Assembly (NCBI RefSeq): GCF_000003605.2
Contig: NW_003116864.1
Span: forward strand, 62,001-126,000
Direction: 5' to 3'
Length of the DNA stretch: 64,000 bases
Source of the DNA: Saccoglossus kowalevskii
Lineage: Eukaryota; Hemichordata; Enteropneusta; Harrimaniidae
Below are positions 13,225 through 23,456 of the stretch, in pieces (positions within the stretch are counted from its first letter, which is position 1; the number at the start of each line of letters is the position of its first letter). Below the pieces are notes generated by a model. It saw only the letters and a program-made list of their open reading frames with translations. It made no database searches and had not been told where the DNA came from. The position numbers were made by a program, and so were the translations under genes.

Positions 13225-14105
13225 CTGCCGTTATAAAGTATGAAAAACGTATAAAAACCATGTAAAGCCTTCGATGTTAGCAACTTGTCATATGAGCCAG
13301 CCGTAAAAGGTACAAACAAACAACTTAAAACTTGAAAAGCGATTGAAAAGTTGTTAGATATGCGTGTAAATTTCCCCTAAGTAATTTCATATAGAACCCC
13401 GCATTAAAATTTTTTAAAATATGTAAAAGTCTAAAAATATAATTTATGTTCACAGATTGTACCACTGTCCAAGTGTAAGAGGATAAACAAAGTGCTTACA
13501 AAGTTGTGAAAAGCTAGTGCAAAGTTGTCAGATTTACATGGAAATGTTACCTATGATGTTACATTACCGAGACCAGGAGTTAAATGTTCGGAAAGTAAAT
13601 AAATATTTCGTAAAATGCCGTTTGAATATCGTAGTGCTCCCGAAACACGTGGAATTTTGAAACATTCGCAAGCATTTAATGGTCTATAATTTCAAAAAAT
13701 TCATAATGATTCTCATAGGTGAGTGGTCAGCTGATCAACCGATAATAAAAGTAAAGATCAATCGGTCGTGGTTAATACCTGCATGGGAGACCAACTGAGA
13801 CAACAGTCGGAGAATATGTTTTTGGCTTTGCCTTACACATTGAAATTACACTTACGCAATTTTAGTGCATTATTTCATACTCGAATGTCAAACATTTAAT
13901 AACAGAATTTGTGGGAATTTTTATAAAAGTTTTAGTTCATGGAGAATTTTAAAAAAATGCTTGTATTTTTAATGAAAAAACAGTTTTTGCAGTCTGCACC
14001 TATTTGTTCTAAAGCTGATAAAACAGCGTGCAACGTTGTTCAAAGCGATTGCAAAGTTTGTAGATTTGCGTGTTTATTTTACCTAAATTGTTGCTATATC
14101 GAACC
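13225..14105 (+). repeat. Satellite unit 16 (dimer block, first half)
   Basis: 881 bp. S1 P, S3 H3 with gaccagg, S4 cacgtgg/cattcgcaagc, S5 H2 with gtcagctgatc, S6-S7 H2, S8 H1. Markers ggtctataattt, gtggttaatacc and gttttagttcatgg recur in unit 18. Confidence 0.9.
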
Positions 14106-14986
14106 CTGGTGTTATAAAGTATGAAACACAAATAAAAACCATGTGAATCTTCCGATGTTAGCAACCTGTCATATGAGCCAGCCGTAAAAGGTACAAACAA
14201 ACAGCTTAAAACTTGAAAAGCGATTGAAAAGTTGTTAGATATGCGTGTATATTTCCCCTAAGTAATTTCAAATAGAACCCCGCAGTAAATTTTTTTAAAA
14301 TATGTAAAAGTCTAAAAATATCATTTATGTTCGCAGATTGTACCACTGTCCAAGTGTAAGAGGATAAACAAAGTGCTTACACAGTTGTGAAAAGCTAGTG
14401 CAAAGTTGTCAATTTACATGGAAATGTTACCTATGGTGTTACCTTACCGAGACCTGGAGTTAAATGTTCGGAAAAGTAAATAAATATTTCGTAAAATGCC
14501 GTTTGAATATCGTAGTTGCTCCCGAAACACATGGAATTTTGAAACATTGGCAAACATTTAATGGTCTCCAATTTCAGTAAATTTCAAATGATTCTAATAG
14601 GTAAGTGGTCAGGTGATTGACCAATAATAAAAGTACCGATCAATCGGTCGTGGTTAGTACCTGCATGGGAGACCAACTGAGACAAAAGTCGGAGAATATT
14701 TTTTTGGTTTTGCCTTACACATTGAAATTACACTTACGCAATTTTAGTGCATTATTTCATACTCTAATGCCAAACATTTAATAACAGAATTTATGGAAAT
14801 TATTATAAAATTTCCAGTTCATAGAGAATTTTAAAAAATGCTTGTATTTTTAATGAAAAAACAGTTTTTGCAGTCTGCACCTATTTGTTCTAAAGCTGAT
14901 AAAACAGCGTGCAACGTTGTTCAAAGCGATTGCAAAGTTTGTAGATTTGCGTGTTTATTTTACCTAAATTGTTGCTATATCGAACC
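14106..14986 (+). repeat. Satellite unit 17 (dimer block, second half)
   Basis: 881 bp. S1 Q (ctggtg), S3-S8 H1 but cattggc at S4 and ttcagtaaattt before S5. Markers gttgtcaatttac, ttacacagttg and gtaccgatcaatcgg recur in unit 54, about 33 kb away. Confidence 0.9.
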
Positions 14987-15868
14987 CTGGCGTTATAAAG
15001 TATGAAACACAAATAAAAACCATGTAAAGCCTTCGATGTTAGCAACCTGTCATATGAGCCAGCCGTAAAAGGAACAAACAAACAGCTTAAAACTTGAAAA
15101 GCGATTGAAAAGTTATTAGATATGCGTGTATATTTCCCCTAAGTAAGTTCATATAGAACCCCGCAGTAAAAATTTTTAAAATATGTAAAAGTCTAAAAAT
15201 ATAATTTATGTTCACAGATTGTACCACTGTCCAAGTGTAAGAGGATAAACAAAGTGCTTACAAAGTTGTGAAAAGCTAGTGCAAAGTTGTCAGATTTACA
15301 TGGAAATGTTACCTATGATGTTACATTACCGAGACCAGGAGTTAAATGTTCGGAAAGTAAATAAATATTTCGTAAAATGCCGTTTGAATATCGTAGTTGC
15401 TCCCGAAACACGTGGAATTTTGAAACATTCGCAAGCATTTAATGGTCTATAATTTCAAAAAATTCATAATGATTCTCATAGGTGAGTGGTCAGCTGATCA
15501 ACCGATAATAAAAGTAAAGATCAATCGGTCGTGGTTAATACCTGCATGGGAGACCAACTGAGACAACAGTCGGAGAATATGTTTTTGGCTTTGCCTTACA
15601 CATTGAAATTACACTTACGCAATTTTAGTGCATTATTTCATACTCGAATGTCAAACATTTAATAACAGAATTTGTGGGAATTTTTATAAAAGTTTTAGTT
15701 CATGGAGAATTTTAAAAAAATGCTTGTATTTTTAATGAAAAAACAGTTTTTGCAGTCTGCACCTATTTGTTCTAAAGCTGATAAAACAGCGTGCAACGTT
15801 GTTCAAAGCGATTGCAAAGTTTGTAGATTTGCGTGTTTATTTTACCTAAATTGTTGCTATATCGAACC
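14987..15868 (+). repeat. Satellite unit 18 (copy of unit 16)
   Basis: 882 bp. From S3 on it matches unit 16, including ggtctataattt and gtggttaatacc. Its first part (S1 Q ctggcg, aaggaacaaac, gttattagat) instead matches unit 29, so the duplication edge or a conversion edge lies before S3. Confidence 0.9.
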
Positions 15869-16749
15869 CTGGTGTTATAAAGTATGAAACACAAATAAAA
15901 ACCATGTAAATCTTTCGATGTTAGCAACCTGTCATATGAGCCAGCCGTAAAAGGTACAAACAAACAGCTTAAAACTTGAAAAGCGATTGAAAAGTTGTTA
16001 GATATGCGTGTATATTTCCCCTAAGTAATTTCAAATAGAACCCCGCAGTAAATTTTTTTAAAATATGTAAAAGTCTAAAAATATCATTTATGTTCGCAGA
16101 TTGTACCACTGTCCAAGTGTAAGAGGATAAACAAAGTGCTTACAAAGTTGTGAAAAGCTAGTGCAAAGTTGTCAATTTACATGGAAATGTTACCTATGGT
16201 GTTACATTACCGAGACCTGGAGTTAAATGTTCGGAAAAGTAAATAAATATTTCGTAAAATGCCGTTTGAATATCGTAGTTGCTCCCGAAACACATGGAAT
16301 TTTGAAACATTGGCAAACATTTAATGGTCTCCAATTTCAGTAAATTTCAAATGATTCTAATAGGTAAGTGGTCAGGTGATTGACCAATAATAAAAGTACA
16401 GATCAATCGGTCGTGGTTAGTACCTGCATGGGAGACCAATTGAGACAAAATTCGGAGAACATTTTTTTGGTTTTGCCTTACACATTAAAATTACACTTAC
16501 GCAATTTTAGTGCATTATTTCATACTCTAATGTCAAACATTTAATAACAGAATTTGTGGAAATTATTATAAAATTTCCAGTTCATAGAGAATTTAAAAAA
16601 ATGCTTGTATTTTTAATAAAAAAACAGTGTTTGCAGTCTGCACCTATTTGTTCTAAAGCTGATAAAACAGCGTGCAAAGTTGTACAAAGCGATTGCAAAG
16701 TTTGTAGATTTGCGTGTTTATTTGACCTAAATTGTTGCTATATCGAACC
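15869..16749 (+). repeat. Satellite unit 19 (copy of unit 17)
   Basis: 881 bp. S1 Q (ctggtg) with aatctttcgatg, gttgtcaatttac as in unit 17, S3 H3, then S4-S8 H1-like. S6 has the private caaaattcggagaac. Confidence 0.9.
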
Positions 16750-16858
16750 CTGCCGTTATAAAGTATGAAAAACGTATAAAAACCATGTAAAGCCTTCGAT
16801 GTTAGCAACTTGTCATATGAGCCAGCCGTAAAAGGTACAAACAAACAACTTAAAACTT
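16684..16858 (+). repeat. Subunit A of the 881-bp unit (reference copy)
   Basis: 175 bp from core acaaagcgattgcaaag to the next core. After the core it reads gtagatttgcgtg, then cgaaccctgccgttataaag and gatgttagcaacttgtc, all with counterparts in the other subunits. It spans the arbitrary unit 19/20 border. Homology to B and C is clear by eye. Confidence 0.8.
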
Positions 16859-17032
16859 GAAAAGCGATTGAAAAGTTGTTAGATATGCGTGTAAATTTCC
16901 CCTAAGTAATTTCATATAGAACCCCGCAGTAAAATTTTTTAAAATATGTAAAAGTCTAAAAATATAATTTATGTTCACAGATTGTACCACTGTCCAAGTG
17001 TAAGAGGATAAACAAAGTGCTTACAAAGTTGT
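16859..17032 (+). repeat. Subunit B of the 881-bp unit (reference copy)
   Basis: 174 bp from core gaaaagcgattgaaaag. The following ttagatatgcgtg matches A's gtagatttgcgtg, and gaaccccgcagtaaaa matches A's gaaccctgccgttata. Its end, gattgtaccactgtcc to gcttacaaagttg, aligns with the end of E. The strongest pair with A. Confidence 0.82.
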
Positions 17033-17185
17033 GAAAAGCTAGTGCAAAGTTGTCAGATTTACATGGAAATGTTACCTATGGTGTTACCTTACCGAGACCT
17101 GGAGTTAAATGTTCGGAAAAGTAAATAAATATTTCGTAAAATGCCGTTTGAATATCGTAGTTGCTCCCGAAACACATGGAATTTT
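17033..17185 (+). repeat. Subunit C of the 881-bp unit (reference copy)
   Basis: About 153 bp from core gaaaagctagtgcaaag. gtcagatttacatgg aligns with A's gtagatttgcgtg, and cgagacctggagttaaatg with A's cgaaccctgccgttataaag. The end with D is less certain and may lie about 20 bp further on. Confidence 0.72.
17132..17148 (+). other. CENP-B-box-like 17-mer (weak match)
   Basis: The 17-mer fits 7 of the 9 core positions of the mammalian CENP-B box nTTCGnnnnAnnCGGGn: TTCG, the central A, and two bases of CGGG. It occurs about once per unit, in subunit C. In an AT-rich sequence this may be chance. Units 24, 25 and others with gccgtgag change the right part. Confidence 0.2.
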
Positions 17186-17382
17186 GAAACGTTGGCAAAC
17201 ATTTAATGGTCTCCAATTTCAATAAATTTCAAATGATTCTAATAGGTAAGTGGTCAGGTGATTGACCGATAATAAAAGTAAAGATCAAATGGTCGTGGTT
17301 AGTACCTGCATGGGAGACCAACTGAGATAGCAGTCGGAGAATATTTTTTTGGCTTTGCCTTACACATTGAAATTACACTTAC
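17186..17382 (+). repeat. Subunit D of the 881-bp unit (reference copy, diverged)
   Basis: About 197 bp from the putative core gaaacgttggcaaac. The best support is further in: ggttagtacctgcatgggag resembles A's gttagcaacttgtcatatgag. Phase is tentative. Confidence 0.5.
17252..17267. other. Short inverted repeat GGTCA-N6-TGACC, H1 units only
   Basis: A perfect 5-bp inverted repeat with a 6-nt spacer lies just after S5. H2 units read gatcaactg or gatcaaccg here and lose the right arm. No function is implied by sequence alone. Confidence 0.5.
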
Positions 17383-17565
17383 GCAATTTTAGTGCATTAT
17401 TTCATACTCTAATGTTAAACATTTAATAACAGAATTTGTGGAAATTATTATAAAATTTCCAGTTCATAAAGAATTTTAAAAAATGCTTGTATTTTTAATG
17501 AAAATACAGTGTTTGCAGTCTGCACCTATTTGTTCTAAAGCTGATAAAACAGCGTGCAAAGTTGT
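17383..17565 (+). repeat. Subunit E of the 881-bp unit (reference copy, diverged)
   Basis: About 183 bp around tagtgcattatttcatactc, which resembles C's tagtgcaaagttgtcagatt. Its second half aligns better: gaattttaaaaaatg and gtttgcagtctgcacc match B's aattttttaaaatatg and gttcacagattgtacc. Confidence 0.62.
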
Positions 17566-17631
17566 ACAAAGCGATTGCAAAGTTTGTAGATTTGCGTGTT
17601 TATTTTACCTAAATTGTTGCTATATCGAACC

Positions 17632-18513
17632 CTGGCGTTATAAAGTATGAAACACAAATAAAAACCATGTAAAGCCTTCGATGTTAGCAACCTGTCATAT
17701 GAGCCAGCCGTAAAAGGTACAAACAAACAGCTTAAAACTTGAAAAGCGATTGAAAAGTTGTTAGATATGCGTGTATATTTCCCCTAAGTAATTTCTTATA
17801 GAACCCCGCAGTAAATTTTTTTAAAATATGTAAAAGTCTAAAAATATAATTTATGTTCACAGATTGTACCACTGTCCAAGTGTAAGATGATAAACAAAGT
17901 GCTTACAAAGTTGTGAAAAGCTAGTGCAAAGTTGTCAGATTTACATGGAAATGTTACCTATGGTGTTACCTTACCGAGACCTGGAGTTAAATGTTCGGAA
18001 AAGTAAATAAATATTTCGTAAAATGCCGTTTGAATATCGTAGTTGCTCCCGAAACACATGGAATTTTGAAACGTTGGCAAACATTTAATGGTCTCCAATT
18101 TCAATAAATTTCAAATGATTCTAATAGGTAAGTGGTCAGGTGATCAACCGATAATAAAGGTAAAGATCAAACGGTCGTGGTTAGTACCTGCATGGGAGAC
18201 CAACTGAGATAACAGTCGGAGAATATTTTTTTGGCTTTGCCTTACACATTGAAATTACACTTACGCAATTTTAGTGCATTATTTCATACTCTAATGTTAA
18301 ACATTTAATAACAGAATTTGTGGAAATTATTATAAAATTTCCAGTTCATAGAGAATTTAAAAAAATGCTTGTATTTTTAATGAAAAAACAGTGTTTGCAG
18401 TCTGCACCTATTTGTTCTAAAGCTGATAAAACAGCGTGCAAAGTTGTACAAAGCGATTGCAAAGTTTGTAGATTTGCGTGTTTATTTGATCTAAATTGTT
18501 GCTATATCGAACC
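17632..18513 (+). repeat. Satellite unit 21 (H1)
   Basis: 882 bp. S1 Q (ctggcg), S3-S8 H1, but after S5 it has gatcaaccgataataaagg, a short H2-like patch shared with unit 28. Confidence 0.9.
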
Positions 18514-19392
18514 CTGCCGTTATAAAGTATGAAAAACGTATAAAAACCATGTAAAGCCTTCGATGTTAGCAACTTGTCATATGAGCCAGCCGTAAAAGGT
18601 ACAAACAAACAACTTAAAACTTGAAAAGCGATTGAAAAGTTGTTAGATATGCGTGTAAATTTCCCCTAAGTAATTTCATATAGAACCCCGCAGTAAAATT
18701 TTTTAAAATATGTAAAAGTCTAAAAATATAATTTATGTTCACAGATTGTACCACTGTCCAAGTGTAAGAGAATAAACAAAGTGCTTACAAAGTTGTGAAA
18801 AGCTAGTGCAAAGTTGTCAGATTTACATGGAAATGTTACCTATGGTGTTACCTTACCGAGACCTGGAGTTAAATGTTCGGAAAAGTAAATAAATATTTCG
18901 TAAAATGCCGTTTGAATATCGTAGTTGCTCCCGAAACACATGGAATTTTGAAACGTTGGCAAACATTTAATGGTCTCCAATTTCAATAAATTTCAAATGA
19001 TTCTAATAGGTAAGTGGTCAGGTGTTTGACCGCTAATAAAAGTAAAGATCAAACGGTCGTGGTTAGTACCTGCATGGGAGACCAACTGAGATAGCAGTCG
19101 GAGAATATTTTTTTGGCTTTGCCTTACACATTGAAATTACACTTACGCAATTTTAGTGCATTATTTCATACTCTAATGTTAAACATTTAATAACAGAATT
19201 TGTGGAAATTATTATAAAATTTCCAGTTCATAAAGAATTTAAAAAATGCTTGTATTTTTAATGAAAATACAGTGTTTGCAGTCTGCACTATTTGTTCTAA
19301 AGCTGATAAAACAGCGTGCAAAGTTGTACAAAGCGATTGCAAAGTTTGTAGATTTGCGAGTTTATTTTACTAAATTGTTGCTATATCGAAAC
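18514..19392 (+). repeat. Satellite unit 22 (H1)
   Basis: 879 bp. S1 P, S3-S8 H1, with ggtgtttgaccgct as in unit 6. Its end has tttgcgagtttatttt, which unit 25 also has just before the second deletion-bearing unit. Confidence 0.9.
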
Positions 19393-20100
19393 CTGGTGTT
19401 ATAAAGTATGAAACACAAATAAAAACCATGTAAAGCTTTCGATGTTAGCAACCTGTCATATGAGCCAGCCGTAAAAGGTACAAACAAACAGCTTAAAACT
19501 TGAAAAGCTAGTGTAAAGTTCTCAGATTTACATGGAAATGTTACCTATGGTGTTACATTACCGAGACCTGGAGTTAAATGTTCGGAAAAGTAAATAACTA
19601 TTTCGTTAAATGCCGTGAGAATATTGTAGTTGCTACCGAAACACGTGGAATTTTGAAACATTCGCAAACATTTAATGGTCTCCAATTTCAAAAAATTCAA
19701 AATGATTCTCATAGGTGAGTGGTCAGGTGATCAACCGATAATAAAAGTAAAGATCAATCGGTCGCGGTTAGTACCTGCAAGGGAGACCAACTGAGACAAC
19801 AGTCGTAGAATATGTTTTTGGCTTTGCCTTACACATTGAAATTACACTTACGCAATTTTAGTGCATCATTTCATACTCTAATGTCAAACATTTAATAACA
19901 GAATTTGTGGAAATTTTTATAAAAGTTCCAGTTCATGGAGAATTTTAAAAAAATGCTTGTATTTTTAATGGAAAAACAGTTTTTGTAGTCTGCCCTATTT
20001 GATCTAAAGCTGAAAAAACAGCGTGCAAAGTTGTTCAAAGGGATTGCATAGTTTTTAGATTTGCGTGTTTATTTGACCTAAATTGTTGCTATATCGAACC
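19393..20100 (+). repeat. Short satellite unit 23 (one subunit deleted)
   Basis: 708 bp. Core B (gaaaagc at 19502-19508) runs straight into the right side of core C (tagtgtaaag), removing about 174 bp. S1 Q (ctggtg), S3 H3, S4 H2-like with gctaccgaaacacg, S5-S8 H2. Copy of the same event in unit 26. Confidence 0.93.
19502..19508. other. Deletion junction, B/C subunit recombination
   Basis: The 7-bp gaaaagc shared by cores B and C sits exactly at the junction. Loss of one subunit period points to recombination between homeologous subunits. Confidence 0.85.
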
Positions 20101-20984
20101 CTGGCGTTATAAAGTATGAAACACAAATAAAAACCATGTAAAGCCTTCGATGTTAGCAACCTGTCATATGCGCCAGCCGTAAAAGGTACAAACAAACAGC
20201 TTAAAACTTGAAAAGCGATTGAAAAGTTGTTAGATATGCGTGTATATTTCCCCTAAGTAATTTCATATAGAACCCCGCAGTAAAATTTTTTAAAATATGT
20301 AAAAGTCTAAAAATATAATTTATGTTCACAGATTGTACCACTGTCCAAGTGTAAGAGGATAAACAAAAGTGCTTACAATGTTGTGAAAAGCTAGTGCAAA
20401 GTTGTCAGATTTACATGGAAATGTTACCTATGATGTTACATTACCGAGACCTGAGTTAAATGTTCGGAAAAAGTAAATAAATATTTCGTAAAATGCCGTG
20501 AGAATATCGTAGTTTGCTCCCGAAACACGTGGATTTTGAAACATTGGCCAAACATTTAATGGTCTCCAATTTCCAATTTTTTAAATGATTCCTCATAGTG
20601 AGTGGTCAGGTGGACCAACCGATAATAAAAGTAAAGATCAATCGGTCGCGGTTAGTACCTGCATGGCAGACCAACTGAGACAACAGTCCGAGAATGTGTT
20701 TTTGGCTTTGCCTTACACATTGAAATTACACTTACGCAATTTTAGTGCATTATTTCATACTCTAATGTCAAACATTTAATAACAGAATTTGTGGAAATTT
20801 TTATAAAATTTCCAGTTCATGGAGAATTTTAAAAAAATGCTTGTATTTTTAATGGAAAAACAGTTTTTGTAGTCTGCCCTATTTGATCTAAAGCTGAAAA
20901 AACAGCGTACAAAGTTGTTCAAAGAGATTGCATAGTTTTTAGATTTGCGTGATTATTTGACCTAAATTGTTGCTATTTCGAACC
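20101..20984 (+). repeat. Satellite unit 24 (H2-like, indel-rich)
   Basis: 884 bp. S1 Q (ctggcg) with catatgcgcc, S3 H3, gccgtgagaatatcg, S4 cacgtgg with cattggcc, S5-S8 mainly H2; S7 mixed (aaaatttcc with catgg). Clustered one-base gains and losses at about 20452-20600. Confidence 0.88.
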
Positions 20985-21864
20985 CTGCCGTTATAAAGTA
21001 TGAAAAACGTATAAAAACCATGTAAAGTCTTCGATGTTAGCAACTTGTCATATGAGCCAGCCGTAAAAGGTACAAACAAACAACTTAAAACTTGAAAAGC
21101 GATTGAAAAGTTGTTAGATATGCGTGTAAATTTCCACTAAGTAATTTCATATAGAACCCCGCAGTAAAAATTTTTAAAATATGTAAAAGTCTAAAAATAT
21201 CATTTATGTTCGCAGATTGTACCACTTTCCAAGTGTAAGAGGATAAACAAAGTGCTTACAAAGTTGTGAAAATCTAGTGCAAAGTTGTCAGATTTACATG
21301 GAAATGATACCTATGATGTTACATTACCGAGACCTGGAGTTAAATGTTCGGAAAAGTAAATAAATATTTCGTAAAATGCCGTGAGAATATCGTAGTTGCT
21401 CCCCAAACACGTGGAATTTTGAAACATTCGCAAACATTTAATGGTCTCCAATTTCAAAAAATTCAAAATGATTCTCATAGGTGAGTGGTCAGGTGATCAA
21501 CCGATAATAAAAGTAAAGATCAATCGGTCGCGGTTAGTACCTGCAAGGGAGACCAACTGAGACAACAGTCGGAGAATATTTTTTTGGCTTTGCCTTACAC
21601 ATTGAAATTACACTTACGCAATTTTAGTGCATTATTTTATACTCTAATGTTAAACATTTAATAATAGAATTTGTGGAAATTATTATAAAATTTCCAGTTC
21701 ATAGAGAATTTTAAAAAATGCTTTATTTTTAATGAAAAACAGTGTTTGCAGTCTGCACCTATTTGTTCTAAAGCTGATAAAACAGCGTGCAAAGTTGGAG
21801 AAAGCGATTGCAAAGTTTGTAGATTTGCGAGTTTATTTTACCTAAATTGTTGCTATATCGAACC
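20985..21864 (+). repeat. Satellite unit 25 (H2 to H1 switch)
   Basis: 880 bp. S1 P, S3 H3, gccgtgag, S4-S5 H2-like, S6-S8 H1. Near its end it has tttgcgagtttatttt like unit 22. Confidence 0.9.
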
Positions 21865-22575
21865 CTGGTGTTATAAAGTATGAAACACAAATAAAAACCA
21901 TGTAAAGCTTTCGATGTTAGCAACCTGTCATATGAGCCAGCCGTAAAAGGTACAAACAAACAGCTTAAAACTTGAAAAGCTAGTGTAAAGTTCTCAGATT
22001 TACATGGAAATGTTACCTATGGTGTTACATTACCGAGACCTGGAGTTAAATGTTCGGAAAAGTAAATAACTATTTCGTTAAATGCCGTGAGAATATTGTA
22101 GTTGCTACCGAAACACGTGGAATTTTGAAACATTCGCAAACATTTAATGGTCTCCAATTTCAAAAAATTCAAAATGATTCTCATAGGTGAGTGGTCAGGT
22201 GATCAACTGATAATAAAAGTAAAGATCAATCGGTCGCGGTTAGTACCTGCATAGGAGACCAACTGAGACAACAGTCGGAGAATATGTTTTTGGCTTTGCC
22301 TTACACATTGAAATTACACTTACGCAATTTTAGTGCATCATTTCATACTCTAATGTCAAACATTTAATAACAGAATTTGTGGAAAAAGTTTTATAAAAGT
22401 TCCAGTTCATGGAGAATTTTAAAAAAATGCTTGTATTTTTAATGGAAAAACAGTTTTTGTAGTCTGCCCTATTTGATCTAAAGCTGAAAAAACAGCGTGC
22501 AAAGTTGTTCAAAGGGATTGCATAGTTTTTAGATTTGCGTGTTTATTTGACCTTAAATTGTTGCTATATCGAACC
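21865..22575 (+). repeat. Short satellite unit 26 (one subunit deleted, copy of unit 23)
   Basis: 711 bp. Same B/C fusion as unit 23, with the same linked variants gtgtaaagttctc, ctatttcgttaaatg and gctaccgaaacacg. It is therefore a copy of one event, 2472 bp downstream. Confidence 0.93.
21974..21980. other. Deletion junction, second copy
   Basis: Again gaaaagc followed by tagtgtaaag; identical in sequence to the junction at 19502. Confidence 0.85.
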
Positions 22576-23456
22576 CTGGTGTTATAAAGTATGAAACACA
22601 AATAAAACCATGTAAAGCTTTCGATGTTAGCAACTGTCATATGAGCCAGCCGTAAAAGGTACAAACAAACAGCTTAAAACTTGAAAAGCGATTGAAAAGT
22701 TGTTAGATATGCGTGTATATTTCCCCTAAGTAATTTCATATAGAACCCCGCAGTAAATTTTTTTAAAATAAGTAAAAGTCTAAAAATATCATTTATGTTC
22801 GCAGATTGTACCACTGTCCAAGTGTAAGAGGATAAACAAAGTGCTTACAAAGTTGTGAAAAGCTAGTGCAAAGTTGTCAGATTTACATGGAAATGTTACT
22901 TATGGTGTTAAATTACCGAGACCTGGAGTTAAATGTTCGGAAAAGTAAATAAATATTTCGTAAAATGCCGTTTGAATATCGTAGTTGCTCCCGAAGCACG
23001 TGGAATTTTGAAACATTCGCAAACATTTAATGGTCTCCAATTTCAAAAAAGGTCAAATGATTCTTATAGGTGAGTGGTCAGGTGATCAACTGATAATAAA
23101 AGTAAAGATCAAATGGTCGCGGTTAGTACCTGCATGGGAGACCAACTGAGACAACAGTCGGAGAATATGTTTTTGGCTTTGCCTTACACATTGAAATTAC
23201 ACTTACGCAATTTTAGTGCATTATTTCATACTCTAATGTCAAACATTTAATAACAGAATTTGTGGAAATTTTTATAAAAGTTCCAGTACATGGAGAATTT
23301 TAAAAAAATGCTTGTATTTTTAATGGAAAAACAGTTTTTGTAGTCTGCCCTATTTGATCTAAAGCTGAAAAAAACAGCGTGCAAAGTTGTTCAAAGCGAT
23401 TGCAAAGTTTGTAGATTTGCGTGTTTATTTGACGTAAATTGTTGCTATATCGAACC
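22576..23456 (+). repeat. Satellite unit 27 (H2)
   Basis: 881 bp. S1 Q (ctggtg) with small losses, S3-S8 H2, S7 agtacatgg. Private gacgtaaattg near the end. Confidence 0.9.

Larger units (their letters stand above)
16750..17631 (+). repeat. Satellite unit 20 (H1, used as reference)
   Basis: 882 bp. S1 P, S2 gtaaattt, S3-S8 H1 with few private changes. Internal subunits and motifs are annotated on this copy. Confidence 0.92.
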
